Positions 62,307 to 64,000 of a stretch of DNA of 64,000 nucleotides are shown one piece after another (the first letter of the stretch is position 1; the number at the start of each line of letters is the position of its first letter). The notes below the pieces were generated by a model. The model had not been told where the DNA came from, made no database searches, and saw only the letters and a list, made by a program, of their open reading frames with translations. The stretch comes from Chlorobiota bacterium (lineage in GTDB: Bacteria > Bacteroidota > Ignavibacteria > Kapaibacteriales > UBA961), in assembly GCA_014191195.1 (NCBI GenBank), contig BJGZ01000007.1, positions 1 through 64,000 of the forward strand. The letters are read 5' to 3'. The position numbers and the translations under genes are program-made.

Positions 62307-64000
62307 TTACATAATTGTCAAACTTCTTTTTTGAGAATTTCCATTTTTATACAGGATGTCTACTGAATATATCCCTCTGATTAATATAGGTTTAACAGAT
62401 TGGATAAAATCTGTTCCATCACTTTTTGATTCATTGGCATTCCATTCATTAATTTCTTGATTATATACATTAGATATTCTCATCTTTAAGATTTCTGGAT
62501 TATTACAACAACTATTTGAACAATTACCAGAGACCTTTTCTGTTGATTCATATGCTTCTTTTTCATTGACTTGTAAAGCACTTATTGTTTTTGATGCAAT
62601 AAATGTTTTTTTATTTTCTACTAAAAGTAATTTTTCTTCAGGCGTACAAGAACTACATTCTCCAATATAAGCATGAACATTGCTCCCTTTTTCAGCAATA
62701 AATCCTGAATTTAATCTTATTGTTTTTTGTGCTCTTAATTCAACAAGTTGTGATTTCTTTGAAATAATAAGTGGTTTCATTTCATTTCCAGCGAATATTG
62801 TATCTGATGCAGTAAAAAGATATGTAGGTGCTTGTAAGATAGCATCCTTCAAAGTTAAGACTCTTGGGCATTTTTCAGAATGTTCATTAATCAAACCAAA
62901 TTCAGTAGCAAATACATATAGTAAACCTGCAGTTGCTCTTATTACATAAGGAAATGTAATATCTCGAATTGCTAATAAGTCTTCCTCTCTATGAGCATAT
63001 CCACTTGCTTCTGGATTTCCTGGATAAAAAAATGATTCAACAGGGCCTTTCTGCATTGCATTTCTTTCAGTAGACAAAATTTCATCTATTTCACCAATAT
63101 ATTGATAATGATCATCACCATTAGTTCTATTACTAGCAAAATGATCAGCGATTTGAGCAGTAGTATAGAATAAAAGCCAATATGGATTTTGATCTTCTGG
63201 ATAACACCAAGGATTGACAATGCTACCTTTTTCGGAGAAAACTTTTTCGGCATTCCAGAATTCAACTCTTTCTTTTGCCGAACTAATATTTTTATCTTCA
63301 TCAATACAAGGAGACATTTTATTACCATCCCATTCTTTATAATTCATTGCATCTTCATATGGATCATGCCAAAGGCCATGTTCATCGCAGTGAACATGCG
63401 CAGGAATACTCATATCGCCTAATAAATGGCAAACCCTACCAATGAATTGATAGATAATATCTTTTTTTCTGCTTTGTAAAACAGAGTCACCATATTGAAA
63501 ATAGTCATGGTACCAATCAGATAGGGAATAACCAAAGTACACAGGACTCACTATCGATTGTCCTTTAAATGTAAAGAAAGCATAATCTGTGATTTTAGGC
63601 TTGTATTCTTTAATTCCTAAATAAATCATTGCTTTTTTATATGCCATTAAATCAGTGTCTACAAAAAAATCCAAATTTTGAGCCATTGAACATATAGAAA
63701 AATCCAGCCATGAATACGGCCATGGATTATGATTCAAAGCCAATCGAAAAGTTTCATTATACTGTGGATTCCTTGAGTCTGGATCCCAAAAATGATTGAT
63801 GCTTGTTAAAGACCCCTTACCAAAGCCGAAGAGAATATCTTTTTCATGCATAAAGCGAATTGGGTCTTGTATATCTTCACTCCAAGCACCACCTGGAACA
63901 GTACTATACTGCCAGCGAAAATCAGAAACTTTGTCAAATTCTCCTTCGGTACATGAGCCATCATTTCCTAAAATATGTGTATCAAATTCTGGAATTGATT
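62307..64000 (-). CDS. Zinc phospholipase C-like exported protein, partial
   Basis: The reading frame remains open upstream of ATG 63851 to the window edge (codons at 63998 onward give SIPEFDTHILGNDG), so the 5' end is missing. The segment HLLGDMSIPAHVHCDEHG, with HDPYEDAMNYKEWDG, and the earlier NHFWDPDSR are typical of the zinc-dependent phospholipase C/P1-nuclease fold that binds three zinc ions. The C-terminal 170 residues contain IRLNSGFIAEKGSNVHAYIG, a repeat typical of Bacteroidota surface proteins, followed by a Cys-rich stretch (CSNSCC) and a possible sorting-domain end (GIYSVDILYKNG). The enzyme activity is inferred from the motif set; no signal peptide can be seen because the start is outside. 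Confidence 0.75.
   Translation of the reverse strand, partial: SIPEFDTHILGNDGSCTEGEFDKVSDFRWQYSTVPGGAWSEDIQDPIRFMHEKDILFGFGKGSLTSINHFWDPDSRNPQYNETFRLALNHNPWPYSWLDFSICSMAQNLDFFVDTDLMAYKKAMIYLGIKEYKPKITDYAFFTFKGQSIVSPVYFGYSLSDWYHDYFQYGDSVLQSRKKDIIYQFIGRVCHLLGDMSIPAHVHCDEHGLWHDPYEDAMNYKEWDGNKMSPCIDEDKNISSAKERVEFWNAEKVFSEKGSIVNPWCYPEDQNPYWLLFYTTAQIADHFASNRTNGDDHYQYIGEIDEILSTERNAMQKGPVESFFYPGNPEASGYAHREEDLLAIRDITFPYVIRATAGLLYVFATEFGLINEHSEKCPRVLTLKDAILQAPTYLFTASDTIFAGNEMKPLIISKKSQLVELRAQKTIRLNSGFIAEKGSNVHAYIGECSSCTPEEKLLLVENKKTFIASKTISALQVNEKEAYESTEKVSGNCSNSCCNNPEILKMRISNVYNQEINEWNANESKSDGTDFIQSVKPILIRGIYSVDILYKNGNSQKRSLTIM

Noticed and set aside
62313-62339. Hairpin AATTGTCAAA/TTTGAGAATT after radA
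   Set aside because: It has a G/G mismatch, lies in AT-rich coding sequence of the convergent gene and lacks a clear U tract, so terminator function is not supported.
1-64000. CRISPR arrays, insertion sequences, prophage or toxin-antitoxin genes
   Set aside because: No regularly spaced repeats, transposase or integrase motifs, phage structural genes or small paired toxin genes were found; the HNH protein alone is not evidence of a mobile element.

Overview
The window is AT-rich chromosomal DNA from a Gram-negative bacterium. The most likely source is the Bacteroidota/Chlorobi-side radiation (Kapabacteria/Ignavibacteria-like). The grounds are a GWxTD-domain protein, exported proteins with Por-type (type IX secretion) C-terminal sorting domains, tandem DUF1573 proteins, a TPR lipoprotein resembling SprE/PorW, an Oar-like TonB-dependent receptor, ThyX in place of ThyA, and an HNH protein of the type common in Bacteroidota. 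The lineage is inferred from gene content; no rRNA gene is present. Coding density is very high, and convergent genes often end within a few bases of each other.

Layout. 0-5.1 kb: tRNA-Ser with its terminator, rsgA, recJ, an LptF/LptG-family permease and an HNH endonuclease. 5.4-11.2 kb, plus strand: lipase-like lipoprotein, HIT protein, rsmA, PAP2-family membrane protein, a Lys/Gln-rich periplasmic protein, an outer-membrane-type protein and hpt. 11.2-15.9 kb, minus strand: mnmA, the GWxTD protein and the TPR lipoprotein. 16-19 kb: FkbM methyltransferase, a large conserved protein of unknown function, and a small decayed gene. 19.1-25.8 kb, minus strand: TonB-dependent receptor, PAP2 phosphatase, BatA/von Willebrand protein and mscL. 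26-28.5 kb: thyX, di-haem peroxidase, xseB and msrB. 28.5-42.8 kb is a secretome stretch: a 1,063-residue Gly-rich sorted surface protein, glgA, a DNRLRE-like lipoprotein, two large Asp-box beta-propeller proteins and a sorbosone-dehydrogenase-like propeller. 42.8-48.2 kb, minus strand: MFS transporter, YbdK-type carboxylate-amine ligase, thioesterase, APC permease and a PilM-like protein. 48.2-54 kb, plus strand: a candidate structured RNA with terminator, a DUF3050 protein, a heparinase II/III-family protein and a VIT/vWA/AgmX protein. 54-64 kb: pth, a MauE/DoxX-like protein, two DUF1573 proteins, two divergent outer-membrane-like proteins around an inverted repeat, a GT9 glycosyltransferase, a STAS protein, a DUF2461 protein, radA, and a zinc phospholipase C-like protein that runs off the window.

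Most of the window is housekeeping (translation, repair, tRNA modification, envelope assembly) interleaved with lineage-specific exported proteins. I found no insertion sequence, prophage, CRISPR array or toxin-antitoxin module. The least-explained items are the protein at 16947-18776, the structured RNA at about 48325-48428, the 19-bp perfect inverted repeat between the divergent genes at 57.7-57.9 kb, and the PilM-like gene in a transport/ligase operon.
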